Shown here in pieces: positions 8,809 through 19,103 of a DNA stretch of 64,000 nt. Source of the DNA: CAIWHR01 sp963773195 (GTDB taxonomy: Bacteria > Pseudomonadota > Gammaproteobacteria > Burkholderiales > Casimicrobiaceae); NCBI GenBank assembly GCA_963773195.1, contig CAVZAE010000013.1, positions 62,001 through 126,000 of the forward strand. Direction: 5' to 3'. The position numbers were made by a program, and so were the translations under genes. Each line of letters begins with the position of its first letter. The first letter of the stretch is position 1. The notes beneath the pieces are model-generated. The model did not search any database. It was not told the DNA's origin and saw only the letters and a program-made list of their open reading frames with translations.

Positions 8809-10129
8809 CTAACTCTTATTTGCTTTGTTGAAGCGATCGATGATGTCGTTGCCGCGCTTCACGGCGTCGTCGAGGCCCTGCTTCGGCGATCTTCTTGCCG
8901 GACCAGACGGCCTCGAGCTCCTCGTCGATGGCGTCGCGAATCTGCGACATGTTGCCGGCGCGCACGCCACGCGAGTTGCTCGTCGTCTTGACGATCATCT
9001 GCTGGACAGGTACGTCGGTGCCGGGGTTCTTGTCGTAGAAACCGGATTTCTTTGTAACCTCGTACGCGGCCATCGTGATCGGCAGGTAACCCGTCTCCTG
9101 CGAGAACTGCGCCTGCACGTCGGGCTGCGACAGGAACGTCAGGAACTTGGCGACGCCCTTGTATTCGTCCTTCTTCTTCCCGCCCATGACCCACAGGCTG
9201 GCGCCGCCGATGATCGTGTTCTGCGGCGCGCCGGCAACGTCGGCGTAGTAGGGCATCGTCGACTCGCCGAACTTGAACTTGGCGTTCTGCTTGATCGTGC
9301 CGTAAGCGGCCGACGACGTGACCATCATCGCGCACTCGCCGCTGTAGAACTTGGCCTCGGGCTCGTTCTTGCGGCCGCCGTAGACGAAGTAGCCCTTGTC
9401 GATCCAGTCTTTCATGTTCGTGATGTGGCGGACCTGCAGCGGGCCGTTGAAGACGAGTTGCGCGTCGGGACCGGCGAAGCCGTTCTCCTTGGTCAGGTAC
9501 GGCACGTTGTGCCAGGCGGAGAAGCTCTCGAGCTGCGTCCACACCTGCCAGCCGGTCGTGAACGGACATGCGTGCCCGGACGCTTTCAACTTCGCCATCG
9601 CGGCAACGACCTCGGGCCATGTCTTGGGTGCGCGGTTGGGATCGAGTCCCGCCTTTTCGAAGGCGTCCTTGTTGTACCAGAACACTGTCGTCGAGCTGTT
9701 GAACGGGAACGACAGTATCTGGCCCTTGGGGTTCGTGTAGTAGCCCGCGACGGCAGGCACGTACGACTTCGGATCGAACTTCTCGCCGCCCTCCGCCATC
9801 ACTTCATAGACGGGCTTGATGGCGCCCTTCGCCGCCATCATGGTGGCGGTCCCGACTTCGAACACCTGCAGGATGTGCGGCGCGTTGCCCGCGCGGTACG
9901 CGGCGATCGCCGCCGCCATCGCCTCGGGATAGCTGCCCTTGTACACGGCGTTGACCTTGTACTCGGACTGGCTCTCGTTGAAGCGCTTCGCCAGATTGTT
10001 GACGCGGTCGTTGTTCGCGCCAGTCATCGCGTGCCACCACTGGATTTCGGTGACGGCGGCAGCAGTGGCCGAGTAGACGAGCGCCAGGGAAGCCGCGGCC
10101 AGCGCTGCCGCAAGACGTATGAACTTCAT
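8809..10129 (-). CDS. ugpB: glycerol-3-phosphate-binding periplasmic protein (frameshift near the end)
   Basis: Periplasmic receptor for the Ugp importer. Signal peptide: MKFIRLAAALAAASLALVYS, cleaved near TAAA. The mature protein begins TEIQWWHAMTGANNDRVNNL, a UgpB hallmark, followed by SFPFNSSTTVFWYNKDAF and FYSGECAMMVTSSAA. The frame breaks at about 8887-8892, where one surplus base changes the expected KQGLDDAVKRGNDIIDRFNK into an Arg-rich tail. Removing it gives 439 residues (E. coli 438) ending at TAG 8809-8811; the uncorrected frame stops at 8816. ATG 10129 has ribosome site GGAGG. It is first in the operon ugpB-A-E-orf-C-Q. Confidence 0.92.
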
Positions 10130-10245
10130 CAGGGTCCTCCAGGGAGAAAGCCAACGCTCGACAGCCTGCGCGAGCGCGATGTCTATTTTATTGCAGTATA
10201 CCGTGGCCCCGGAGGCGAGCCGCACGCGCCGCGGCCTCCGCGCCA

Positions 10246-13200
10246 CTAATCCGCGGTGCCGGGATGCGGGACCGCCGCGGGGACCGACTTGGCCTTCGTC
10301 AGGTGTGCCCGGGCGCCGGCCAGCAGCGTGTAGGCGGTCGGCACGACGAAAAGGGTGAGGAACGTACCGAACGTCATTCCACCGACGATCACCCATCCGA
10401 TCTGGGTCCGCGATTCGCCGCCGGCTCCCGTCGCAAGCGCGAGCGGCACCGCGCCCAGAACCATCGCGCCGGTCGTCATCAGGATCGGCCGGAGCCGCAA
10501 GGTGGCGGCGTCGACCACGGCGTCGAAGAGCGGCTCGCCCTTGGCCCGAAGCTGGTTCGAGAACTCGACGATCAGGATCCCGTGCTTGGTGATGAGGCCC
10601 ACCAGCGTCACGAGGCCAACCTGGCTGTAGATGTTGAGCGTCCCGCCGGCGAGCCACAGCGTAAACAGGGCCCCCGTCATCGACAGCGGCACCGACAGCA
10701 TGATCACGAACGGGTGCCGGAAGCTTTCGAACTGGGCGGCGAGGACGAGGTAGATGAACAGAAGCGCGAGCACGAACGTGAAATAGATCTCGCCACCCGA
10801 GGTGCGGAACTCGCGGGACTGTCCGTCGAGGTCGGTCTGGGCCGTGACCGGCAGCGCGCGCTTCGCCGCGTCGTTCATCGCCTGCAACGCTTCACCGATC
10901 GCATAGCCCGGCGCCAGCGTCGCCGTGACCTTCACGGCGCGGAGCCGGTTGAAGTGGTTGAGCGACTGCGGCGCCACGCCCTCGCGCACGTCGACGAGGT
11001 TCGACAGCTGGACCATGCCGCCGTCTCGCGCCCGGACATAGGCGTCGCTGATGTCGGCGGGCGTCGAGCGGTCGAGGGGCGCCACCTGGACGATCACGTC
11101 GTACTGCTCGCCGTCCTTCTTGAAGCGCGTGACCTGGCGACCGCCCAACATCGTTTCGAGCGTCCGGCCGACGGTGTCGACACCGATGCCGAGGTCGGAA
11201 AGCTTGTCGCGATTGATCCTGACACGGACCTCGGGGGTGTTGAGGCGCAGGTCGGTCTGCAGATTGAGGACGCCGGGGTACTTGCGCGCTTCGTCGAGGA
11301 AGCGGTCCACGAGGCGCTGCAGCTCGACGTACGGCACCTGCGACATGATCACGTATTCGATCGGGGTCGAGCGGAACGACTGACCGAGCGAAGGCGGATT
11401 GATCGCGAACGCGATCGCGCCGGGGATCGAGGCGAGCTTGGGCCGGATCTCGTCGGTGATCTGCTGCTGCTTCTTCTGGCGCTCTTCCCAGGGTTTCAGG
11501 CGGAGGACCGCGTTGCCATCGACGACGGTCGGAAAGCCCTGAATCGTCGTGAAGGCCGCTGCCTCCGGAATGTCCTGATAGAAGCGTTCAATCGGGCGGA
11601 TCTGGTCCGCCGTGTACTGCGGCGTCGACCCCTGCGGCGCGGTGACGAGCCCGAACACCACGCCTCGGTCCTCGATCGGGGCAAGCTCGGCCTTGAGCAG
11701 CATGAAGAACGCGCCTCCCAGCGCCGCCACCACCGCCCACAACGCCACGATCAGCCACCGGTTGTGCAGCGCAGCCGTCAGCAGCCGGCGATAGCCCTGC
11801 GTCATTGCGGTGAATCCGCGCTCGATCGTGTTGTAGAGCCACGAATGTCCTTCCTGGTGCCGCAGCATCAGCGAGCACATCATCGGCGAGAGCGTCAGCG
11901 CGACGAAGCCCGACACGATCACCGCACCGCGACAGCGTCAGCGCGAACTCGCTGAACAGCCGCCCGGTGCGTCCGGTGGCGAACGCGAGCGGCAGGAACA
12001 CCGAAGCGAGCGTCAGCGTCGTCGCGACCACCGCGAAGGAGATCTCGCGCGCACCGTCGATCGCCGCCTGCCGCGGCGGCATGCCGTCCTCGATCCAGCG
12101 CGTGATGTTCTCGAGCACCACGATCGCGTCGTCGACGACCAGACCGATCGCGAGCACCATCGCCATCAGCGTGAGCGTGTTGATCGTGAAGTCGAGCGCG
12201 TACAGGATCGCGAAGGCGCCGATCGATCGAGACCGGGATCGCGACGCGGGATCAGCGTCGCGCGGAAGCTGCGCAGGAAGAAGAAGATGACGAGCAGCCA
12301 CCAGCACGATCGCTTCGCCGAGCGCGTGGAATAACGTTCGAGATCGAGTCGCGGATGAAGATCGACGCGTCGAAGGCGATCGTCAGCTTGACGCCGGGCG
12401 GCAGCTCGTCGCGCAGCCTGCCGATTTCGGCGCGCACGGCGTGCGACGCTCGAGCGTGTTCGCGCCCGACTGCTTCACGACGCCGAGCCCGACCGCGGCC
12501 TCGCCGTTGAAGCGCACCACCTTGCGCTCGTTCTCGGGCCCGATCTCGACGCGCCCGACGTCGCGCAGCCGCACCGGGTAGCCACCGACGTGTCGCGATG
12601 ATCAGGTCGTTGAACTGCTCGGGTGTCTGGAGATCGGTTTCCGCGACGACCGTGAACTCGCGCGTCGACGACTCGATGCGCCCGGCTGGAATCTCGGCGT
12701 TCTGCCGGCGCAGCGCGTCCTCGACATCCTGCACGGTGAGCTTGTAGCCGGCGAGACGCGAGCGATCGAGGTTGATCCGCATCGACACCTGGCGCTCGCC
12801 GAAGATCCGCACGTCGGCCGCGCCGGGCAGGACCGAAAGCCGCGGCTGCACGTAGCGCTTGACGTAGTCGGACGCCTCGAGCGTCGACAGCGAGCCCGCC
12901 TGCACCGCGATGTAGATCACCGGGTTCGAGTCCGCCTCGACTTTCGCGATGATCGGGCTCGTCGATCGTATCCGGCAGCTTGCCGCGGGCGCGGGCGACC
13001 TTGTCGCGCACGTCGGCGGCCGCCGAGTCCGGGTCGCGCTTAAGCGTGAAGCGGACGTTGATCCGCGAATTCTCCGAGCGGCTCTGCGAGGTCATCACCT
13101 CGACGCCCTCGATCCCCGCAAGCGAATCCTCGAGCGGCTTCGTGACCTGCGATTCGACGACTTCTGCCGACGCGCCCCGGTACGTGACCGCGACGCTGAC

Positions 13201-13332
13201 GACGGGCTCGTCGATGCGCGGGTACTCGCGCACCGACAGGCGCGTGTACGAGATGAGGCCGACTAGCAGGATGACGAGCGACAGCACCGTCGCAAAGACG
13301 GGCCGCTTGATGCAGATCTCGGGCAGTTGCAT
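10246..13332 (-). pseudogene. RND multidrug efflux pump (HAE1/MdtB-AcrB type), multiply frameshifted
   Basis: Inner-membrane proton-driven exporter, normally about 1,030 residues, which fits this 3,087-base span. The N-terminus is MQLPEICIKRPVFATVLSLV; the region around VVDDAIVVLENITRWIEDG carries the proton-relay Asp pair of TM4; the C-terminal half is one intact frame (10246-11922) ending at GTAD. Between about 11,925 and 12,960 the frame changes about eight times (near 11930, 12230, 12250, 12290, 12330, 12447, 12590 and 12957), each by about one base and mostly explained by one extra base. The amino-acid sequence in each piece is well preserved, so this is either a very recent pseudogene or a poorly sequenced stretch. 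The adaptor gene lies 18 bases upstream. Confidence 0.85.
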
Positions 13333-13350
13333 GTCTAGACGGCAGGACGC

Positions 13351-14526
13351 CTACGACTTCGGCGCCGACCCCGGCGGCGCCTTGTCCGGCTCGATGCGCG
13401 GGGCGTCGTTGCTCGGGCCGCCCGCGACCTCGCGTTCGCCGTTGCTCGCCACGGCCACGGGCGTCCCGTCGCGGAGCTTGAGCTGGCCCGCGCTCACGAT
13501 GACGTCGCCCGCCGCGAGACCGTTGACGATCTCGACCTTGCTGTCGCGCCGCCGGCCGACGGCGACCTTCGTGCGCAGCGCCTTGCCGTCGACGACCCGG
13601 AACACGTACTGCTCGTCGCCCTGCGGCACAATGGCCTGCTCGGGAATGACGAGCGCGTCCTGCTGATCCTTCGTGATGAGCCGCACGCGGGCGAACATCC
13701 CGGGCCGTAGCGTCGTGTCGGCGTTCTTCACCTGCGCCCGGATCACGATCGAGCGGCCGGTCGCATCGACGAGCGGATTGATTGCGAAGACGCGCCCGTC
13801 GTGCGTCTTGCCGGGAAGCGCGTCGAGGGCGATCTCGAGGGGCTGCCCGACCTTGACCTGCCTCATGTAGATCTCGGGGACTCGGAAGTCGACCTTCAGC
13901 GGATCGATCGCCTCGAGGTTCACGACATCCGAGCCCTCCTTCACGTAATCGCCGATGGACACCACCCGGAGGCCGATCACGCCCGAGAACGGTGCCTTGA
14001 TCTCGGTCTTCGCGAGCTTGGCTTCGGCGAGCTGCAGCGAGGCCTCGGCTACGCGCAGATTGTTCTCCGCCTCGTCCTTCGCCTGGCCGGATATGAAATT
14101 GCTTTTCGCCAGATCGACGGCGCGATCGAACTTCGACTTCGCGAGCTTCAGGTTCGCGCGCGCCTGCTCGACGTCGGCCTGGTTGATCGACGGATCGAGC
14201 TTCACCAGCGTCGCGCCCTTGCCGACGCGTTGGCCCTCGTTGAAGAGGATCGCGCTGATGCGGCCGGCGACTTCGGGCCGCACCGTGATCGACTCGTCGG
14301 AGCGCAGGCTCCCGACCGCGGTGATCGTCTGCGGCATCGCCGCCGTCCCCACCTTGACCGCCTCGACCGTCACCGCATTGGGCGCGGCAGCGCCCGCGTT
14401 CTGCGCGGGGGCAGCGACCGCACTCGCGCCTGCACCGGGAGCGCGCTGCTGGCCAAGCCAGTAACCGCCACCGGCGGCGAGGCCGACTACCACCAGGGCA
14501 AGGACGACCAGAATTGTCTTGTTCAC
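13351..14526 (-). CDS. RND efflux periplasmic adaptor (membrane fusion protein)
   Basis: Periplasmic adaptor of about 391 residues linking an RND pump to an outer-membrane channel. An N-terminal anchor (KTILVVLALVVVGLAAGGGY) and an Ala/Gly linker precede the first lipoyl half (GSLRSDESITVRPEVAGRI). An alpha-hairpin follows (ADVEQARANLKLAKSKFDRA ... SLQLAEAKLAKTE), then the second lipoyl half APFSGVIGLRVVSIGDYVKEG and the beta-barrel. It is intact and would be co-transcribed with the pump gene 18 bases downstream; no outer-membrane factor is in the window. GTG 14526 gives the usual membrane-anchor start; TTG 14556 is an alternative ten codons upstream. Neither has a strong ribosome site. Confidence 0.9.
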   Translation of the reverse strand: MNKTILVVLALVVVGLAAGGGYWLGQQRAPGAGASAVAAPAQNAGAAAPNAVTVEAVKVGTAAMPQTITAVGSLRSDESITVRPEVAGRISAILFNEGQRVGKGATLVKLDPSINQADVEQARANLKLAKSKFDRAVDLAKSNFISGQAKDEAENNLRVAEASLQLAEAKLAKTEIKAPFSGVIGLRVVSIGDYVKEGSDVVNLEAIDPLKVDFRVPEIYMRQVKVGQPLEIALDALPGKTHDGRVFAINPLVDATGRSIVIRAQVKNADTTLRPGMFARVRLITKDQQDALVIPEQAIVPQGDEQYVFRVVDGKALRTKVAVGRRRDSKVEIVNGLAAGDVIVSAGQLKLRDGTPVAVASNGEREVAGGPSNDAPRIEPDKAPPGSAPKS

Positions 14527-14685
14527 GTTTGCAGGCAGTACGGCCGGAGAGGCCAAAGACCGTCAATTATCGCCGACGGCGCGCCGCTCGCCAATCGCGA
14601 TATAGCTTTGCCCTCCTATAGCTGACGCGCGGTCGATGGTGGGGTATCGGCGCTGCGAGCGCCTGTTCACGCTATGGGCAGGCCC

Positions 14686-14691
14686 TATAAT
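14686..14691 (+). promoter_or_regulatory. probable -10 box of the first tctC-like gene
   Basis: A perfect TATAAT lies 27 bases before the ATG at 14719. A transcript would begin near 14698, which rules out the in-frame ATG at 14674 as a start. The candidate -35 at 17-base spacing (CTGTTC, 14663-14668) is poor, so an activator may help. Confidence 0.5.
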
Positions 14692-14718
14692 CCCGGCGCC
14701 GCCCAAATCCCGCTGCCC

Positions 14719-15711
14719 ATGCCCGCTGTACGCCGCTCTCTCACGCTGATTTTCGTACTTCTCCTCGCTACGGCCGCGACGTGGCCCGTCGCGACGCTCG
14801 CACAGCCCGCGTCTTTTCCCAACAAACCGGTACGCATTGTCGTACCGTTCCCGCCCGGCGGACCGCTCGATGCCACCGGACGCGCGATCGCGCAAAAGCT
14901 CTCGGAAGCGTGGGGTCAGAGTGTTGTCGTCGACAACCGTCCAGGCGCCGGCGGCAATATCGGCGCCGACCTCGTCGCGAAATCGCCACCCGACGGTTAC
15001 ACGGTGGTCATGGGCGCGCTGTCGACCCACGCCGTCAACCCGAGCCTCTATCCGTCGATGCCGTACGACGCGGTCCGGGATTTTGCGCCGATCACGCTCG
15101 TCGCCGTCACGCCAAACGTGCTGGTCGTCAATCCGGCGCTGCCCGTGCATTCGGTGGCCGAGCTCGTCGCCTACGCCAAGGCCAATCCCAACAAGCTCTC
15201 GTTCGGATCCGGCAGCAACGGCAGCGCCGGTCATCTCGCCGGAGAGCTGTTCAAGGTCGACACCGGTATCGATGTCGTCCATGTTCCGTACAAGGGCGCC
15301 GCGCCGGCAATGCAGGCGCTCCTCGCCGGCGACACGCAATTCATGTTCGACAATCTCGCGAGCTCGATGCCACAGGTGAAGGCCGGCAAGCTTCGCGCGC
15401 TCGCGGTCACGACGTCGAAGCGGTCGAGCCTCGTGCCCGAGCTTCCGACAATGGCCGAGTCCGGTCTCGCGGGCTTCGACATCTCGACATGGTTCGGTCT
15501 GCTCGCGCCGGCCGGCACGCCACCGGAAGTGATCGCGAAGTGGAACGCCGACGTCGTGAAGATCCTGAAGTCGCCGGAGATGCGCGAGCGACTGGTGGCG
15601 CAAGGCGCGGAAGCGGCACCGACGACGCCCGCAGAGTTCGCCGCGTTCATCGCGGCGGAAGTCCCGAAATACGCGAAGATCGTGAAGGCGTCCGGCGCCA
15701 GGGTCGACTGA
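14719..15711 (+). CDS. Bug/TctC-family tripartite tricarboxylate transporter receptor
   Basis: Periplasmic solute-binding protein of 330 residues. A signal peptide (MPAVRRSLTLIFVLLLATAA ... LAQ) is followed by the family opening FPNKPVRIVVPFPPGGPLD, then VVDNRPGAGGNIGADLVAKS, VHVPYKGAAPAMQALLAGD and SGLAGFDISTWFGLLAPAGT. These are the ligand-loop motifs of Bug receptors, which bind small carboxylates and are greatly expanded in Bordetella and Burkholderiales. No TctA/TctB membrane partner is nearby, as is common for orphan Bug genes. The ligand cannot be predicted. Confidence 0.93.
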   Translation: MPAVRRSLTLIFVLLLATAATWPVATLAQPASFPNKPVRIVVPFPPGGPLDATGRAIAQKLSEAWGQSVVVDNRPGAGGNIGADLVAKSPPDGYTVVMGALSTHAVNPSLYPSMPYDAVRDFAPITLVAVTPNVLVVNPALPVHSVAELVAYAKANPNKLSFGSGSNGSAGHLAGELFKVDTGIDVVHVPYKGAAPAMQALLAGDTQFMFDNLASSMPQVKAGKLRALAVTTSKRSSLVPELPTMAESGLAGFDISTWFGLLAPAGTPPEVIAKWNADVVKILKSPEMRERLVAQGAEAAPTTPAEFAAFIAAEVPKYAKIVKASGARVD

Positions 15712-15750
15712 GCGAGGCGGGCGAGCGAAGCGAGCCAAGGCCCGAAGGGC

Positions 15751-15826
15751 GCGTCGCCGAGCGATGGAGGTCGGGCGTTGGTCCGGCTTCTCGCGCCTCG
15801 TTGATGGTGGAAGAGCCCGACGACTG
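15751..15826. repeat. spacer repeat, copy 1 (related to 16864-16939)
   Basis: A GC-rich 76-base stretch between the two tctC-like genes opens with GCGTCGCCGAGCGA and later reads GGGCGTTGGTCC and GAAGAGCCCG. The same words in the same order and spacing follow the second tctC gene at 16864-16939. Immediately before it, 15721-15750 carries GAGCGAAGCGAGCCAAGGCC, a style of sequence seen again after rpoD (48456-48540). Confidence 0.6.
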
Positions 15827-15841
15827 AGTATTGGAGGAGCC

Positions 15842-16814
15842 ATGAGGTGCATTTCGCTGTTCAGTATGCTTGTCGCCTTGACCGTTGCGCCGTTCGCCGC
15901 GGCGCAGACGTCCGCCTACCCCACCAAGCCAATCCGCATCGTCGTTCCGTTCCCGCCGGGCGGCGCCACCGATATTCTCGCGCGCGATGTCGCGCAGAAG
16001 CTCACCGAGGCATGGGGCCAGCAGGTGATCGTCGACAACCGTCCCGGCGCCGGCGGCAACATCGGCTCGGAGCTCGTCGCCAAGGCGGCGCCCGACGGCT
16101 ACACGCTCGAGATGGGCACCGTAGGCACGCACGCGATCAACGCGAGCCTTTACGCGAAGCTGCCTTATGACCACGTGAAGGACTTCGTGCCGATCGTCCT
16201 CGTGGCGGCGGTCCCGAACGTGCTCGAGGTCAATCCGTCGCTTCCCGTGAACTCGGTCACAGAGCTGATTGCCTACGCGAAGGCCAATCCGGGCAAGCTC
16301 AACTTCGCATCGTCGGGGAGCGGAACGTCGATCCACCTCTCCGGCGAGCTGTTCAAGGTGATGGCCGGCGTCGACATGATCCACGTGCCCTACAAGGGCA
16401 GCGCGCCCGCGTTGCAGGACCTGATCGCAGGACAGGTGCAGCTCATGTTCGACAACCTGCCGCCTTCGCTGCCGCAGATCAAGGCGGGCAAGCTGCGCGC
16501 GCTCGCGGTCACCTCCGTCGCACGCGCGCCCGCGCTACCGGATGTGCCGACGGTCGCCGAGGCAGGACTGCCGGGCTTCGAGGCGTCGTCGTGGTTCGGC
16601 CTGCTCGCGCCCGCGGGAACGCCGCCGGCGATCATCGCGAAGATCAACAGCGAAGTCGCCGGCGTGGCTCGCGACGCCCGAAGCGAAGGACAAGCTCCAG
16701 AAGCAGGGCGCGGCGGCTGCCGGCGGAACGCCCGACGACTTCGCGAAGCACATCGCGACCGAGACCGCGAAGTGGGCAAAGGTGGTGAAGGCGTCGGGGG
16801 CGAAGGTCGACTAG
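15842..16814 (+). CDS. second Bug/TctC-family receptor (one-base frameshift)
   Basis: Paralogue of the preceding gene, 323 residues after correction. Signal peptide: RCISLFSMLVALTVAPFAAA, then the signature RIVVPFPPGGATDILARDVA, VDNRPGAGGNIGSELVAKA, IHVPYKGSAPALQDLIAGQ and ASSWFGLLAPAGTPPAIIA. One surplus G near 16662-16670 moves the frame just before the C-terminal WLATPEAKDKLQKQGAAA; the tail then ends KWAKVVKASGAKVD, almost identical to the first copy. Start ATG 15842 has ribosome site GGAGGAG. The two receptors probably arose by tandem duplication that included the spacer. Confidence 0.9.
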
Positions 16815-16824
16815 CCGGCGTATG

Positions 16825-16861
16825 GTCGTCGCCCCCGCGGACGCGGGGGCCCAGCGTCGTT
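16825..16861. repeat. short REP-like unit
   Basis: A 37-base relative of the 8609-8757 units with outer arms GTCGTCGCCCCCGCG and CGCGGGGGCCCAGCGTC and almost no loop. It lies 10 bases after the second tctC gene, where it can form a strong hairpin. Confidence 0.6.
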
Positions 16862-16863
16862 AC

Positions 16864-16939
16864 GCGTCGCCGAGCGAGGGAGGACGGGCGTTGGTCCTGC
16901 TTCGCGCGCATCGACGACGGGGAAGAGCCCGTCGATGAG
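16864..16939. repeat. spacer repeat, copy 2 (related to 15751-15826)
   Basis: Begins GCGTCGCCGAGCGAGGGAGG and continues with GGGCGTTGGTCC, TCGCGCGC and GAAGAGCCCGTCGATGAG, paralleling copy 1 after the first tctC gene. It points to duplication of gene plus downstream spacer as one unit. Confidence 0.6.
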
Positions 16940-16975
16940 CGGCGTTCGGTCGTCGCCACTTCGCGGGAACGACGT

Positions 16976-17350
16976 TCACCACCGCCACGCCGCGAACGCG
17001 AGCACCGCCCAGCCGGCCAGGAACGCGAGACCCCCAAACGGCGCGACCGCGCCGAAGGCCTTGGTCCCGGTGAACGCGAACGCGTAGAGACTTCCGGAGA
17101 AGAGGACGATCCCGGCGACGAAGAGCGCGGCCGCGATCGCGAGCGCGACATTGTCGGGCTGGTTCAAGAGCAGCACGCCTACGGCGAGAAGTCCCAGCCC
17201 ATGCCAGAAGTGATACTGGACGGCGGTCTGCCAAACCGCCAGCGCCTCGGAGCCGAGGCGCGCCTTGAGTGCGTGCGCGCCGAACGCGCCGGTGCCCACG
17301 GCGACGAAGAGCAGCACCGCGGCAAGGACGATAACGATCCGGGACGTCAT
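16976..17350 (-). CDS. DUF423-family inner-membrane protein (YgdD-like)
   Basis: A 124-residue protein with four hydrophobic segments. The N-terminal signature GTGAFGAHALKARL is the diagnostic DUF423 motif, followed by WQTAVQYHFWHGLGLLAVG and GTKAFGAVAPFGGLAFLAGW. Function is unknown in all species. It lies divergent from the RidA gene, 55 bases apart. Confidence 0.9.
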   Translation of the reverse strand: MTSRIVIVLAAVLLFVAVGTGAFGAHALKARLGSEALAVWQTAVQYHFWHGLGLLAVGVLLLNQPDNVALAIAAALFVAGIVLFSGSLYAFAFTGTKAFGAVAPFGGLAFLAGWAVLAFAAWRW

Positions 17351-17405
17351 CTCGGGCTACAATGCAGCGACACCCCGCCGGGAGCGCCAGTCTCAGGATA
17401 GCACC

Positions 17406-17771
17406 ATGACGATCGAACGCCGCCATGTCGGCAAGCGCCTCTCCGAGCTCGTAATCAATCGTGCGTCAGGCACCGCGTACCTTTCTGGGCAGGTCGCGGA
17501 CGACCCCAAAGCCGACATCACCGGGCAGACGCAGCAGGTGCTGGCGCAGATCGACGCGCTTCTGGCCGAAGCCGGAAGCGATAAGGCGAAGATCCTGGCG
17601 GCGACAATCTATCTCCCGAGCATGGCCGATTTCGCGGCGATGAACGCAGTATGGGAGAAGTGGGTCGCGACGGACGCGGCGCCGGCGCGAGCGACGGTCG
17701 AAGCGAAGCTCGCGAGCCCCGAATACCGGATTGAGATCCAGATCGTCGCCGCCGTACCGATGAAGGCGTAG
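17406..17771 (+). CDS. RidA/YjgF-family protein (enamine/imine deaminase-like)
   Basis: Cytoplasmic protein of 121 residues. RidA proteins hydrolyse reactive 2-aminoacrylate and related imines released by PLP enzymes. The key Arg lies in APARATVEAKLA and a conserved Glu in YRIEIQIVA. The sequence LSGQVADD and QTQQVLAQIDALLAEAGSD also fits the family. It sits 5 bases before the PLP-dependent astC gene, so it probably protects that pathway from imine damage; this is inference. ATG 17406 is chosen over a longer frame running into the DUF423 gene. Confidence 0.88.
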   Translation: MTIERRHVGKRLSELVINRASGTAYLSGQVADDPKADITGQTQQVLAQIDALLAEAGSDKAKILAATIYLPSMADFAAMNAVWEKWVATDAAPARATVEAKLASPEYRIEIQIVAAVPMKA

Positions 17772-17776
17772 CCGCG

Positions 17777-19090
17777 ATGGCCACGATCTCCTCCCCCCTG
17801 TCCTCGTCGGCCCAGGTCGTCACCGCGACTTCGACGCGGCGCGATGTCGCGGCCGCGGAAGCCGGGAAGGCCGCGCCGCCCGTCACCCGCGCGACGTTCG
17901 ACGAGGTGATGGTGCCGTGCTTCGCGCCCGCACCCTTCGTTCCGGTGCGCGGCGAAGGCTCGCGCGTTTGGGATCAGGACGGGCGGATGTACATCGACTT
18001 CGCCGGCGGCGTCGCGGTGACGGCGCTTGGGCATTGCCATCCCGCGATGGTGAAGGCGATCGAGGAGCAGTCGAGGAAGCTCTGGCACGTTTCGAACTGG
18101 ATGACCAACGAGCCGGCATTGCGCCTCGCGAAGCGGCTGACTGACGCGACCTTCGCCGAGCGGGTCTTCTTCTGCAACTCGGGCGCCGAAGCCAACGAGG
18201 CCGCGCTCAAGCTCGCGCGCCGCTACGCGCACGATCGCCACGGGCCCGAGAAGATCCGCGTGATCTCGACCTTGAACGCGTTCCACGGCCGCACGCTGAT
18301 GACGGTCACCGCCGGCGGGCAGGCGAAGTACTCGTCCGGGTTCGGGCCCAATCCCGTGGGCTTCATGCACATTCCCTACAACGATGTCGCGGCGCTCGAA
18401 GCCGCGTTTCGCGACGAGGGGGGCGACGACATCTGCGCGGTGATCCTCGAGCCGATGCAGGGCGAAGGCGGGATGACCCCCGGCACGCCGGAATTCCTGC
18501 AGGCCGCGCGGAGGCTCTGCTCCGAGCATGGCGCGCTGCTGATCCTGGACGAGATCCAGAGCGGGATGGGCCGCACGGGCACGCTCTTCTCGTACATGCA
18601 GAAGGGCATCGTCCCCGACATTCTGACGAGCGCGAAGGGTCTGGGCGGCGCCTTCCCGATCGGCGCAATGCTGACTACCGCGGAAGTCGCGAGTGCGTTC
18701 TCGGTCGGCGTGCACGGCACCACCTACGGCGGGAACCCGCTCGCCTGCGCGGTCGCGATCGCGGTGTTCGACGTGATCAACACGACCGAGGTGCTGGACG
18801 GCGTAAAGGCGCGCCACGCGCTGTTCATGGAGGGCCTGAAGGCGATCAACGCGCGCCGGCACGTCTTCCGGGATCTTCGCGGCGAAGGCGTCTGGCTTGG
18901 CGCCGAACTCGACGCGCCGTGGACGGGCAAGGCGATGGATGTCGTGAAGGCCGCCGGGGATTCCGGGCTTCTGGTTCTCGTCGCGGGGCCGGACGTGGTG
19001 CGGCTCGCACCGTCGCTCGTGATCAGCCTCGACGAGATCCTCGAAGGGCTCGCACGGCTCGAAGCCGCGCTCAACCGCGCGCTGACCTGA
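17777..19090 (+). CDS. astC: succinylornithine/acetylornithine aminotransferase, class III PLP enzyme
   Basis: Transfers the amino group of N2-succinylornithine to 2-oxoglutarate in the arginine succinyltransferase (AST) catabolic route. After an extra N-terminal Ala/Ser-rich stretch of about 40 residues the protein reads FDEVMVPCFAPAPFVPVRGE, typical of AstC/ArgD. The PLP-binding Lys is in LTSAKGLGGAFPIG, the cofactor-phosphate region in FFCNSGAEANEAALKLARRY, and the Asp in LILDEIQSGMGRTG. At 437 residues it is slightly longer than usual (about 406). The following astA and astB support AstC over a purely biosynthetic ArgD. Confidence 0.88.
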   Translation: MATISSPLSSSAQVVTATSTRRDVAAAEAGKAAPPVTRATFDEVMVPCFAPAPFVPVRGEGSRVWDQDGRMYIDFAGGVAVTALGHCHPAMVKAIEEQSRKLWHVSNWMTNEPALRLAKRLTDATFAERVFFCNSGAEANEAALKLARRYAHDRHGPEKIRVISTLNAFHGRTLMTVTAGGQAKYSSGFGPNPVGFMHIPYNDVAALEAAFRDEGGDDICAVILEPMQGEGGMTPGTPEFLQAARRLCSEHGALLILDEIQSGMGRTGTLFSYMQKGIVPDILTSAKGLGGAFPIGAMLTTAEVASAFSVGVHGTTYGGNPLACAVAIAVFDVINTTEVLDGVKARHALFMEGLKAINARRHVFRDLRGEGVWLGAELDAPWTGKAMDVVKAAGDSGLLVLVAGPDVVRLAPSLVISLDEILEGLARLEAALNRALT

Positions 19091-19103
19091 CGCTCGCTAC
19101 GGC

